Shown here: positions 30,001 to 38,400 of the stretch, in pieces
Layout: each line of letters opens with the position of its first letter
How positions within the stretch are numbered: the stretch's first letter is position 1
From: Frischella perrara
GTDB lineage: Bacteria; Pseudomonadota; Gammaproteobacteria; Enterobacterales; Orbaceae
Length of the DNA stretch: 64,000 bases
NCBI RefSeq assembly: GCF_000807275.1
Contig: NZ_CP009056.1
Location: 558,001-622,000 of the forward strand
Direction of reading: 5' to 3'
The notes under the pieces: generated by a model
Databases searched by the model: none
The model's input: only the letters and a program-made list of their open reading frames with translations
Told to the model about the DNA's origin: nothing
Made by a program: the position numbers and the translations under genes

Positions 30001-31253
30001 AAGGTAATTTCGTCCCTAATTTAACGATAAATGGTATTGGTCAGCAAAAGGATATCGGACAAGATTGTTACGAAATAAAATTGAGGGCGAAAGCAGGGAG
30101 AACTTATGCGGTTGAGTTGAATAAGCCATTAAATTCACAAGGGCTATATAGCATTGTTGCAAGGTTACCAGAAAGTAAATCAATTTGTGAAGGGGATTTG
30201 GTGAAAACAGGTGCAGCCTTAACACAAACAGGCGATGTCTATGTTTGGGGATACCGAGCTTATGGTCAGCAAGGTAATGGCACTAATAACGTAAAAGCTA
30301 ATAGCGCACCACAAAAAGTGACTGGGTTAGCGAATATTGAAAAGCTAATCGGCGGTACTTATCACTTATTAGCGCTTGATGCTGATGGGAAAGTCTGGGG
30401 TTGGGGTGAGAATCGTTATGGTCAAGCCGGTTTTTCAGGTAATTATACTTCAACACCGCGACAAATTTTAACACAAGTCGAGCAGATTTCGGCTGGAGAA
30501 CAATTCTCAATGGCATTGGATAATACTGGTCAAGCTTGGGTATGGGGAATTAATAATTTTGGTCAGTTAGGTAATACTTGGAATTACTTTAGCAATTGCC
30601 CAATTAGAATCAATTTTAATTGTGAAAAAGTTAGACTTATTGGTTGCGCGTCAAATGGGGCATTTGCCGTTACGGAACAAGGTCATGTTTGGGCTTGGGG
30701 TAGTAACGAAACTTGCGGATTAGGTATCAATAAGAATAGTGGTAACAGACAAAATGTGTTTGCGATACCGGTTCATGTGACGAGTTTAGATAAGTATGCT
30801 GACAAGATCATCTATATTGGCGGTGGAATAGGTTGGGGTGAAGCATTACTTGATGATGGCACAGTCATTGGATGGGGATTAAAAGCTGCTTTAGGTTTAG
30901 GTTTTTCGGTCACAAATCAGGTATCAACAGAGCCAGTAGTCATTATGAAGGATGTAGAGCAGTTATTTGTTCGTTACAAAGGGTCATTTGCATTAACAAA
31001 GGATGGTAAACTGTATACATGGGGTCAAACCTTATCAAATGCACCACAAATGATTTATGGAGAGAAACCGACATTACGTCAAGGTGTCAATTCAAAAATT
31101 ATTCGAATTGGCGGAGGAATGGAACATCTCTTCTATCAGACTGAAAAAGGTGATATCTATGGAGTAGGTTATAATGGCGAATATAAGCTCAATCAGAATG
31201 AAGCTGAAGGGGCAAATATTGATTGGCCAGGTATAAAAATTACACTCAGTTAA
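27072..31253 (+). CDS. Full-length HExxH metallopeptidase-vWA-RCC1 protein, copy 5
   Basis: The longest and most complete member, 1393 residues. In order: N-terminal beta domain (about 1-125), a divergent helical stretch, Ig-like domain (about 215-295), zinc peptidase with HEFGH 371-375 and likely third ligand Glu420 in AFNEGYGIW, a C-terminal beta domain (about 590-700), and a vWA-like domain (about 705-930) with VDSSGSN, GPTDIALAI and ITDMSNN forming a MIDAS metal site. A further beta domain (TYLITPKKSGEVTITVDGKG...) follows. From about 1046 there are RCC1 repeats with DVYVWGYRAYGQQGNG, KVWGWGENRYGQAG and QAWVWGINNFGQLG, a probable seven-bladed propeller. There is no signal peptide or membrane helix, so export, if any, is by an unknown route. 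Function is not known; peptidase, adhesion and ligand-binding modules suggest a secreted or delivered toxin-like protein. Confidence 0.8.
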   Translation: MSTINTPISVRLNTQDSEFVPTGKSVLIPLEIEILENWCEVTIDFSFYSSNKNLVSPTIEITPIVLKNLQYEPITETMINMVVYEEGFYDVEAKITATFSEEESVSNENKLVTTLSFGVFSTQDKYIYAHSSQTAFNKYTAIEATNDPVNENNNLTKLEKTQFIDSSSPQEQMEDISHYQSENIQKIKNFTNSFKTSLFSQPQSRLALKKGQNATLKVQWPIDNRYNSFLPLDQATIEINGCDGSLFKGVLNNGQFTFTVPQDNFTFNATIFAENTNKFGIFSEQDPNYLIKTTFCNQLEYNITDSTAPCWSVFQAITDLVDITKRVLNFERQNNRKIYVNSRNSNSFYNSKDESIHIGNNDFYDWDVIAHEFGHAIAHESNSVNYFTGAFYNGVNQYDYSYNNTTYRNKSTSLALAFNEGYGIWIGVRLLKESNYANKMPFVGDDIYTDKAQNGCYQLDIDLRDHKTLCNIYGEDAQEAIAKLLWQLGDKDKRSNIRALCSYPGTEVVSYSLEKIFNNVFRGKKLNNISDFYIRMFANYVGVEIDYMKSVALGSRVNKTILEKIHNLAMPFAEFGVGVVIDDTKTQGIYQLVWSQLKTGSLPGHDQFDIYFFSSDLSTLAYKIQDRHVGNGNEMVQQDGTTYSYALQKKDITELSAFSSRQPHQDKTLYVLIAATATGKTACYGELLTGPYFSNIVKFKFPESRKTVIAVDSSGSNIATDPNNLRIVVAHNLLKTQADRNNDIFNGIIKNERVVQTAAMDFDVYPKFLPGPIDASFEWPDELYNQEIFKTVDSLGPTDIALAIDAAVEALQEHDSSDQPISKPSNERNSLYLITDMSNNKGDEPVKKSLNNAEFENIKVHIGHLQPFGVVPPVDSYKVESYNGDFITTRGRVAFDDVIESILKTGGSYAVVEDANSQQAWMELAEYLDHNDLDNLKEIDLPLNVCFYSIGKAGKNTPTYLITPKKSGEVTITVDGKGNFVPNLTINGIGQQKDIGQDCYEIKLRAKAGRTYAVELNKPLNSQGLYSIVARLPESKSICEGDLVKTGAALTQTGDVYVWGYRAYGQQGNGTNNVKANSAPQKVTGLANIEKLIGGTYHLLALDADGKVWGWGENRYGQAGFSGNYTSTPRQILTQVEQISAGEQFSMALDNTGQAWVWGINNFGQLGNTWNYFSNCPIRINFNCEKVRLIGCASNGAFAVTEQGHVWAWGSNETCGLGINKNSGNRQNVFAIPVHVTSLDKYADKIIYIGGGIGWGEALLDDGTVIGWGLKAALGLGFSVTNQVSTEPVVIMKDVEQLFVRYKGSFALTKDGKLYTWGQTLSNAPQMIYGEKPTLRQGVNSKIIRIGGGMEHLFYQTEKGDIYGVGYNGEYKLNQNEAEGANIDWPGIKITLS

Positions 31254-31271
31254 GATCTAAATAATTTATTG

Positions 31272-31301
31272 AAAAAACACCATCTTGTATGGTGTTTTTT
31301 T
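31272..31301 (+). terminator. Rho-independent terminator of copy 5
   Basis: AAAAAACACCAT / ATGGTGTTTTTT with loop CTTGT and a T tail, 18 bases after the stop; same hairpin as at 21754. Confidence 0.88.
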
Positions 31302-31362
31302 ACTGTCAGGAAATCATTTTCAGATAAACTAAACTTAAAAATTGGTAAAATCCTTTACTTAA

Positions 31363-31388
31363 TTAGAACCATGTAAAAATGGTTCTAA
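31363..31388 (-). terminator. Probable terminator of the serine hydrolase gene
   Basis: A perfect 10-base stem TTAGAACCAT / ATGGTTCTAA with a 6-base loop directly follows the minus-strand stop codon. The downstream side is only partly T-rich. Confidence 0.5.
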
Positions 31389-31390
31389 CC

Positions 31391-32554
31391 TTAAAAACAA
31401 TGATAAATAGCATCTCTAACTTTTACAGGGTAGAGTCCAGACATACCTTCTATTGCTGTATTTGTAAAAATGACCACAGCTAATGCTTGCTGAGGGTCAT
31501 AAAACCAATTATGACCATATACACCCCCCCATTGTATTGTTCCTTTACCTTGAGGTGTTTGTGCTTTTATTGGGTTATCAAGTACCGCACCGCCATAACC
31601 AAACCCCCATCCGGGACCTTGAGTACTATGTTCACTACTTATATAACATTTTGCCATTTTATCTATTAATTTATTGGGACTTAGAACATTCTTTGAAGAA
31701 GTCAGTGATAAAAGAAATCGCATAAAATCAGGTGCATTACCGACCATGCCAGCTCCACCGGAATGATAGGCTTTAGGATTGAATATACGTTTAGGATCAT
31801 AGCTTATAATCCCACTATTCCATGATTCATCTAAATGCATAAAATAAGGACTTGGCATGGGTAATGGTGTGGGCAAAGCATCATAATAGTGAGTAACCAA
31901 TTGGTTATTGTCTGATAATGTAAAACCGGTATTTGTCATGTTTAAAGGTTTTGTTATGGTTGTTTTTATTATTTCCTCTAATGATTGTTGAGTAACGGCC
32001 ATTAATACCCCACCTAACACATCTAACGCTAATGAGTAACACCAATTTGTACCGGGTGAAAAAAGCAGAGGAGCTTTGGATAATCGATCCAGATTTTCAT
32101 TTAAATCAATAGCTATTTCATCAAAGCCGTCTGAAATTTGTAACGTATTATAAATGCCTTCACCATTAGGTTCGTAAAAACGATATTTCAACCCTGCACT
32201 ATGGGTTAATAAGTGATGCAAAGTAATAACAGGTTGCTGACCATTTTCTAATTTTGGGGTGAAATTAGGAAGGTAATCAGTAACCGGCGAATTCAAGTTA
32301 AGTATTCCTTTTTCCACTAAACATAATATGGCAGCACTGACTATCGGCTTTGTTACAGAAGATAATAGAAATTGTGAGTCAACCCGCATAGTTTTCTTAT
32401 GCTCTTGATCAGCATGACCTGATGCTTGTTGGTAGATTATTTCTCCCTCTTTCGCAACGATAACAACGGAGCCAACAATATGTTTTTTATCGACTGCATA
32501 TTGATTTACTTCATTAATAGCTTGCCTAATGCTGGTAGAAAAATTATTAGCCAT
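31391..32554 (-). CDS. Serine hydrolase, class C beta-lactamase fold (EstB-like esterase)
   Basis: A 387-residue beta-lactamase-family enzyme without signal peptide, hence probably cytoplasmic. The SxxK motif is Ser66-Val-Thr-Lys69 in LSSVTKP. The tyrosine motif is in NWCYSLALDVLGG. The third motif is WGGVYGHNWFYDP, which is the EstB-type WGG in place of the lactamase KTG. Such enzymes are usually esterases acting on short acyl esters and do not give beta-lactam resistance. It is a single gene with its own terminator, convergent with metallopeptidase copy 5. It appears intact, and the natural substrate is unknown. Confidence 0.8.
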   Translation of the reverse strand: MANNFSTSIRQAINEVNQYAVDKKHIVGSVVIVAKEGEIIYQQASGHADQEHKKTMRVDSQFLLSSVTKPIVSAAILCLVEKGILNLNSPVTDYLPNFTPKLENGQQPVITLHHLLTHSAGLKYRFYEPNGEGIYNTLQISDGFDEIAIDLNENLDRLSKAPLLFSPGTNWCYSLALDVLGGVLMAVTQQSLEEIIKTTITKPLNMTNTGFTLSDNNQLVTHYYDALPTPLPMPSPYFMHLDESWNSGIISYDPKRIFNPKAYHSGGAGMVGNAPDFMRFLLSLTSSKNVLSPNKLIDKMAKCYISSEHSTQGPGWGFGYGGAVLDNPIKAQTPQGKGTIQWGGVYGHNWFYDPQQALAVVIFTNTAIEGMSGLYPVKVRDAIYHCF

Positions 32555-32933
32555 GACTTCCCCCTTAATGAACGATGATAAATTAGATTGTATTCATTTT
32601 AATCTTAAGAATATTATTGGAAAACGAAAGAAATGCCAACGTTAGAAATTTGGCTATTCAAGCTTTATATATTTTTTTAGTAGTAGCTTTATATAAAATT
32701 CATTAAGGAAATAATCTTTGTAATTTTTCAGTCTCTCTTTCTGATATAAGGGTTTTATTATCCCAAATATCAATCTTTTTATAATAAAGATAGTGGGTTT
32801 GTTATTACAATGTAAGAATTAATTATCAGCTGATAAGGTTATTTAATTAAGTTATCCTTAATACATCAACACAATTTTTTCGTTTAATATGATTTAGTTA
32901 ATGATGTATTATACCTAGGCTTAAATAGATACG
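32555..32933. other. Intergenic, no gene seen
   Basis: The AT-rich gap between the serine hydrolase and the first Rhs immunity gene. It should hold the hydrolase promoter, but I cannot pick one convincingly, and no open frame or RNA gene is visible. Confidence 0.4.
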
Positions 32934-32958
32934 GGAAGAGCAGCTACGCCGCTCTTCC
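32934..32958 (-). terminator. Terminator after the displaced immunity gene
   Basis: GC-rich 8-base stem GGAAGAGC / GCTCTTCC, 9-base loop, 8 bases after the minus-strand stop. It marks the end of the Rhs cluster. Confidence 0.6.
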
Positions 32959-32965
32959 ATATCAT

Positions 32966-33382
32966 TTATAAAGTATCCTTGATCCATCTACCGTCATAAT
33001 CAAGCATTTCTCTTCTATCCACACGCCATTCCTTATTTTTAAAAATTAACGTATATCGATATTCGTATACAACTCCGGTATCAAATTTTTTATGAACCTC
33101 AATTACTATTTTTTTATTATTAGCACTTAATTCACAACTAATGATTTCACCATCAGGAGTAAATGTCGATGGAAAACGTGTAGATAAAGCAACCTGCTTT
33201 CCTAGTTTTCTTTCTCTAACCGTTACATATTTTTCATAAATGGCATCAATTTCTTTTTTTAGTTCTTCTGTATAATCAACTTCTAGATTTTCATACTGTA
33301 CCTGATACCAATAGCTTTCCCATTTATTCATTTCTGTTAAAAATAGTTTTAATACTTTTAATGCTTGCTCTGTAGAATTCAT
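32966..33382 (-). CDS. NTF2-fold immunity protein, displaced copy
   Basis: A 138-residue protein of the Imm-NTF2 type: N-terminal helices (EQALKVLKLFLTEMNKWESYW), then strands, ending YEYRYTLIFKNKEWRVDRREMLDYDGRW. It is close to a second copy at 34984-35400 that directly follows the intact Rhs toxin; most changes lie in the region YWYQVQYENLEVDYTEE. The N-terminus overlaps by 4 bases a scrap of Rhs and toxin tail, so this gene was once paired with an Rhs tip now lost. It probably still gives protection against that toxin. No signal peptide, fitting a nuclease toxin that acts in the cytoplasm. Confidence 0.75.
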   Translation of the reverse strand: MNSTEQALKVLKLFLTEMNKWESYWYQVQYENLEVDYTEELKKEIDAIYEKYVTVRERKLGKQVALSTRFPSTFTPDGEIISCELSANNKKIVIEVHKKFDTGVVYEYRYTLIFKNKEWRVDRREMLDYDGRWIKDTL

Positions 33383-33662
33383 TTACTTTTCCTAATTTTT
33401 AAAAATATCAAAAAGAACTCGTTTACCATTATCGGTGATCGCTGACTATATTTATCGTAATGCTCCGTCGTCTTATTAATTCGTCGACCCAGCGCATCAT
33501 ATTGGTATCGGGTGATTGAGCGGTGTTGTAAACTCTCAACCCTCGCTTCTATAAGTTGATGTTCATGGTTATAACTGAACCACTGCATGATATTTTCAGC
33601 CGGTCGTTGCCGTTTAATCAGTCGACCAAAACCATCATAATCGTAGTGGTAACCATTGGATA
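33379..33662 (-). pseudogene. Rhs core scrap joined to a nuclease-toxin tail
   Basis: Reading on the minus strand, YHYDYDGFGRLIKRQRPAEN...TEHYDKYSQR copies the core of the intact Rhs. It then jumps into the last codons of the NS_2-type nuclease (DNGKRVLFDIFKN in a neighbouring frame). The junction shifts the frame by one, so the tail is read as SPIMVNEFFLIFLKIRKSK. A former tip cassette was deleted here between the core repeats and the toxin end. Confidence 0.65.
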
Positions 33663-33679
33663 ATGATCGTTCCAGTTTG

Positions 33680-34117
33680 TCAGTTATTTTTTATCTTTTT
33701 CTTATTTAAATAAAAGTCCAAATATTTTTTAGGTATTTCTTTAAATGCTCGAGCTTGGCCTAAATTATATGCCTCACTAAAATATTTGTATGATTCGTCG
33801 TATTGACCTAATTCATAGCACACCATTCCCATATTAATCGCTCGCGATGTATCAATCTCAGATCCGCTTGTCTGTAGTGATATTTCTGCCCAATTTTTAG
33901 CATTGGAAAAATCTGACATCTCAAAATAAACTCTATATATACATGAAGAAATCCAACGAGCTATTTCCCAGTCTAACTTTGGTTCAGGAATTAATTTCCA
34001 AGCTTGATTATATTTATTTAAAGCACTAGAAAAATCTTTTTTGATACGATCTATATTGCCACTTTCTACTATAGATATTATTTCTTCCTCAAGTTTATTA
34101 TCAATAAGTGTTTTCAT
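33680..34117 (-). CDS. TPR-like immunity protein paired with the GH-E nuclease tip
   Basis: A 145-residue all-helical protein with tetratricopeptide-like repeats: ALNKYNQAWKLIPEPKLDWE, NAKNWAEISLQTSGSEID and INMGMVCYELGQYDESYKYF. It lies 16 bases after the orphan nuclease cassette on the same strand, the standard place for a polymorphic-toxin immunity gene, and has a clear AAGGAGG ribosome site. Small TPR proteins of this size are known immunity partners of Rhs and contact-dependent toxins. No signal peptide, in line with neutralising a cytoplasmic nuclease. I infer the pairing from position only. Confidence 0.65.
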   Translation of the reverse strand: MKTLIDNKLEEEIISIVESGNIDRIKKDFSSALNKYNQAWKLIPEPKLDWEIARWISSCIYRVYFEMSDFSNAKNWAEISLQTSGSEIDTSRAINMGMVCYELGQYDESYKYFSEAYNLGQARAFKEIPKKYLDFYLNKKKIKNN

Positions 34118-34133
34118 GCTTATCCTCCTTTAA

Positions 34134-34493
34134 TCATAATTTTTCTGGTTTTATCAGTGATTTGATAAGATCCACAGGGCTCTTATATCTATCTGGTAAT
34201 TTCGCCCCTTGAGAACGGTTATACTTATAATGCTCTAATATATAGTTTTCTTCATTTAGCATAAACTCTCTAACTGTCTTAGATTTAGCCCCGTAATATC
34301 TACCTTTTCGATTCCACCATTTAACCGCATCAGTTATATGAGCCATATCTGCTTCATTAATATCATACCATTTACCATCAGTTGGACTTTTAAACCTCAT
34401 ATCATCACCGTGACCTGTAACAAGTTTTTGGCTACGCAATCGCTCTATAACTTTTCGGCTTGTTGCACTTTTTTTACCAGGAGTCTTTCCCAT
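34134..34493 (-). CDS. Orphan Rhs tip: GH-E-type HNH nuclease toxin
   Basis: The toxin part is 119 residues: GKWYDINEADMAHITDAVKWWNRKGRYYGAK-type sequence followed by VREFMLNEENYILEHYKYNRSQGAKLP. That layout (conserved His, WWN..GR, then LE and NRSxGA) is typical of GH-E nucleases of the HNH/endonuclease VII group; here the usual GH reads AH. The frame is open upstream without ATG through Rhs sequence YAPNTLSWIDPWGLSCRLQY, so this is a former C-terminal tip with a scrap of core. ATG 34493 may be an internal start. Without the core it cannot be delivered by itself, but it could be re-used by recombination with the intact rhs. Confidence 0.65.
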   Translation of the reverse strand: MGKTPGKKSATSRKVIERLRSQKLVTGHGDDMRFKSPTDGKWYDINEADMAHITDAVKWWNRKGRYYGAKSKTVREFMLNEENYILEHYKYNRSQGAKLPDRYKSPVDLIKSLIKPEKL

Positions 34494-34960
34494 GTATTGT
34501 AGGCGACAACTTAACCCCCACGGATCAATCCAAGAGAGTGTATTAGGCGCATATTGGTATCGGGTGATTGAGCGGTGTTGTAAACTCTCAACCCTCGCTT
34601 CTATAAGTTGATGCTCATGGTTATAACTGAACCACTGCGTGATTGTTTTCAGCCGGTCGTTGCCGTTTAATCAGTCGACCAAAACTATCATAATCGTAGT
34701 GATAACCATTGTATTGTCGCAACTGATTAGCCCGGCACACGTCACCTCGCTCATACTCTGCAATATCATACTTGGCTGTCGGCGTTTTAAAGTTCAATTG
34801 ACTTAAATGACCCGAGCCATAATAGAGGCATCCTAACTGATTACCATCCGGTAAAGTGAGATTGATTACATTACCTAATGCATCATAGCTTTGATAGTAA
34901 TATTCAATCACACAATCTGGTCTAAGACGGCGAGTCAGTCGTTCTATTCGGAAAGAGCTA
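34494..34960 (-). pseudogene. Shuffled Rhs core fragments
   Basis: Pieces of the intact Rhs core joined in the wrong order. RLTRRLRPDCVIEYYYQ leads to SYDALGNVINLTLPDGNQLG and then YDIAEYER, which jumps to GDVCRANQLRQYNGYHYDYDSFGRLIKRQRPAEN. One extra base then shifts the frame, giving NHAVVQL and a stop at 34621; the original frame continues as HEHQLIEARVESLQHRSITRYQY and jumps to APNTLSWIDPWGL. It holds the orphan tip in place and offers homology for exchange with the active gene. Confidence 0.7.
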
Positions 34961-34983
34961 GGGGACCTTTTCCGTTTTATTAT

Positions 34984-35400
34984 TTATAAAGTATCCTTGA
35001 TCCATCTACCGTCATAATCAAGCATCTCTCTTCTATCCACACGCCATTCCTTATTTTTAAAAATTAGCGTATATCGATATTCGTATTCAACTCCCGTATC
35101 AAATTTTTTATGAATCTCAATTACTATTTTTTTATTATTAGCACTTAATTCACAACTAATGATTTCACCATCAGGAGTAAATGTTGATGGATTCTGTGTA
35201 GATAAAGCAGCCTGCCTTCCTAGTTTTCTTTCTCTAACCGTTACATATTTTTCATAAATGGCATCAAGTTCTTGTTTTTGATCTTTTTTATAATTAATTC
35301 CCGGATTCGCATATCTCAACTCAAACCAATAATCTTCCCATGTCTTCATTTCTGTTAAAAAAAGTTTTAATACTTTTAAAGCTTGCTCTGTAGAATTCAT
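34984..35400 (-). CDS. NTF2-fold immunity protein for the Rhs nuclease
   Basis: A 138-residue Imm-NTF2-type protein beginning 9 bases after the rhs stop on the same strand, so it is the probable cognate antidote of the Rhs C-terminal nuclease. It is very similar to the displaced copy at 32966-33382. The differences concentrate in residues about 19-45 (KTWEDYWFELRYANPGINYKKDQKQELD), the part most likely to set toxin specificity. No signal peptide. Confidence 0.78.
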   Translation of the reverse strand: MNSTEQALKVLKLFLTEMKTWEDYWFELRYANPGINYKKDQKQELDAIYEKYVTVRERKLGRQAALSTQNPSTFTPDGEIISCELSANNKKIVIEIHKKFDTGVEYEYRYTLIFKNKEWRVDRREMLDYDGRWIKDTL

Positions 35401-35409
35401 TTACTTTTC

Positions 35410-38400
35410 CTAATTTTCAAAAATATCAACAAGAACTCGTTTAGCATTATCAAATACTTCATAGACTATTCCTTTTGGGCGAGTTCCACCATTTTCATAC
35501 TCAAAACGCCATTTAAGATTTACATCATTTCCTGTACGTTCAATATATTTTCTAACCGAATCCTCAAATTTTCGATACCCGCCTCGATTAATACTTGATA
35601 ATTGAGGAAATACATTATCTTTACCACCTGATCCACCTAGAACCTTGCCTAAGATATGTCCTGCATCATCATTTGAATTACCTAACGCTCTCGCCCAAGC
35701 CCGTGATGATGGATTCGTTGCTGTTCCTGTTTTAATATCTGCTTTACCTATAGTAACTTCTGCTGACAACGGTTGTTTCTGAGCGCCTCTTGTAACTTTA
35801 GGTGTACATGCTAACCCCCACGGGTCAATCCAAGAGAGTGTATTAGGCGCATACCGGTAAAGATTAATCCCGCCCGCTAGTCCAATCGGGTCTTGTTGGG
35901 TAAATCGTCCGCAGTTGGGGTCATAATAACGCAATGTGTTGTAATGTAAACCCGTTTCTTGGTCATAATATTGCCCCGCAAAACGCAAGTTTTGCTCTGT
36001 CTTATCTGAACTATACCACCGGTCTCGGTTGCGTTGGTGTTTCAATTGCCCAAATAACGTATATTCCCCTAACCAAATTATTTCACCGTCCTCATTGGTT
36101 AGCTCCGTCGGTAAGCTGTTAGCTAACGTATGAAAATACTCAATCTGGTAGTGCACATCTGATGTCTTAGGGTAACGGTCACTTATCGCTCTGGCAATTG
36201 GCTCATAATCTTGTCCATTATAAAGATAGCGAATTTGTTGTTGTGCATTGGCTTCACCACTTAACCGCATCCCCTGCCAACTAAAATCGGTGCCTGTTGT
36301 GGTATATCGCTGACTATATTTATCGTAATGCTCCGTCGTCTTATTAATTCGTCGACCTAGCGCATCATATTGGTATTGGGTGATTGAGCGGTGCTGTAAA
36401 CTCTCAACCCTCGCTTCTATAAGTTGATGTTCATGGTTATAACTGAACCACTGCGTGATATTTTCAGCCGGTCGTTGCCGTTTAATCAGTCGACCAAAAC
36501 CATCATAATCGTAGTGGTAACCATTGTATTGTCGCAACTGATTCGCCCGGCACACGTCGCCTTGCTCATTGAATAAATTACCTGCCGGGTCATATACAAA
36601 ATGCTGCTGGTTTGTATATTCACGCTGCATCACCACTTGTTGTGCTGCATCATACTCATAACGTTGACTGTAACGGGCTCTACTATCTAGCGTCTGTGCC
36701 GGATAGTTACCGTAACCGTTAACTTGTTGTATTAAATTCCCTACTTTGTCATAGTCAAAGCGTTTGTCTATTAGCGGTAATGCATGACTACCTAAATCAT
36801 TAAATGCCGTGCGTTTATTGGTCATTCGTCCCAAAGCATCAAACGTGATGCGCTGGGTCAGTTTACCTTGTCGACGACTAATCTCACGATGTAACCGGTC
36901 TCGCTCATACTCTGCAATATCATACATGGCTGTCGGCGTCTTAAAGTTCAATTGACTTAAATGACCCGAGCCATAATACAGGTATCCTAACTGATTACCA
37001 TCCGGTAAGGTGTGATTGATTACATTACCTAATGCATCATAGCTGTATTGGTGTAAACCTTCATGATTTTGTTCTGCGATGAGTAATCCTAATTCGTCAG
37101 TGGTAAAGCTTAGGGTCTGCTGTTTATCGGCACTGACCGTTTGCCCCGCTAATTGTGCAGTAGCCCAATCGTATAATTCACTGCGTGTTAGCGTGGTCTG
37201 ATTCGGTTGGTAGTGATATTCAGTGACATAATCTGGACTACGACGACGAGTTAGTCGTCCTATACTGTCATACTGGTAATCATAGATAATTGGATTAAGG
37301 TGTGATTCCTGAAGGTTTTCAGACTCAAAATGCAGATTGTGTGGATAATGATATTGGCGAATTACCCGTCCTAATCGGTCATAATCATAACATTCACGTT
37401 GTCCCGTTAAGTCAGTTGAACTAATTAACTGATGGTTGATATCATAACTAAAACGGTATGCTTCATCCTTCTCATTGTACAGTGCCACCAAACGCCCAAA
37501 TCCGTCATAATGGTAGCGAAGGCGTTTATTATCAGGCGATAATCTTTCTTGTAACTGTCCGCGTCCGTTATAATGATACCTAGTCACCGTGCCATCAAAA
37601 TCGTGTACCGCTTTCACTAAGCCAGCTTGATTATAAATGTACTGTTGACAACTGCCATCCACCCGCTCAATCATGGTGAGACGATTGGCCACTGAATAGT
37701 GGTAATGTGTATTCTCACCTTGTGCATTTTGCTCTAATTTCGGGCGTCCCCATTCATCATAATACCAATAATGGCTGTAACCCGAGCAGTCAACAAATCG
37801 CTTAAGCTGACCGCTTGCTGTATAGTCGTAGTAAGTATGATTACCCAGTGCATCCACTTCTTCAATAGGGTCGCCCCATTCATTGTAACGGTAACACGTT
37901 TTCCCTCCTTTCGGGTCGGTAAACGTAATCAGGTCACCGGTGTCATTGTACTCATAACTAACATATGCCCCATTAGGATAACGACGATTTAATGGAACAA
38001 AAAAATCAGTATCCCATGAGGTACCTATTTCTTCACCCAACGGATTAACCGCTACCTCTAAGTTACCGTACTCATCATAACTAAAGTGGTATTGTCCCCC
38101 TTCAGCATCTGTGATACCAGTCAGCGCTGATTTATCATTCCAAGTAAATTGCCAGTGACTGCCATCGACATCAGTAAACGCGGTAATTTGACCCAACTCA
38201 TCCCACTGCCGGTAAGATATTCCCAACCCTTCCTGATGTAAAATCAATGTTTGGGCAGCTAAATCGTATTCAAAACGACAATACTCTTGTCGTGCATTAT
38301 TTACTTTATCTGTATTTGTATTTGTATTTGTATTTGTATTTGTATTTGTATCTGTATCTGTATCTGTATCTGTATCGGTCTGGTCACTTTCGTCGGTTAA

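Noticed and set aside
10128-31253. CRISPR or phage-type repeats as the cause of the repeated DNA
   Set aside because: Repeat units are kilobase-scale genes with leaders; no short spaced repeats, integrase, cas or phage structural genes are seen.
31391-32554. Beta-lactamase (antibiotic resistance)
   Set aside because: The third motif is the EstB-type WGG and there is no signal peptide, so an esterase is more likely.
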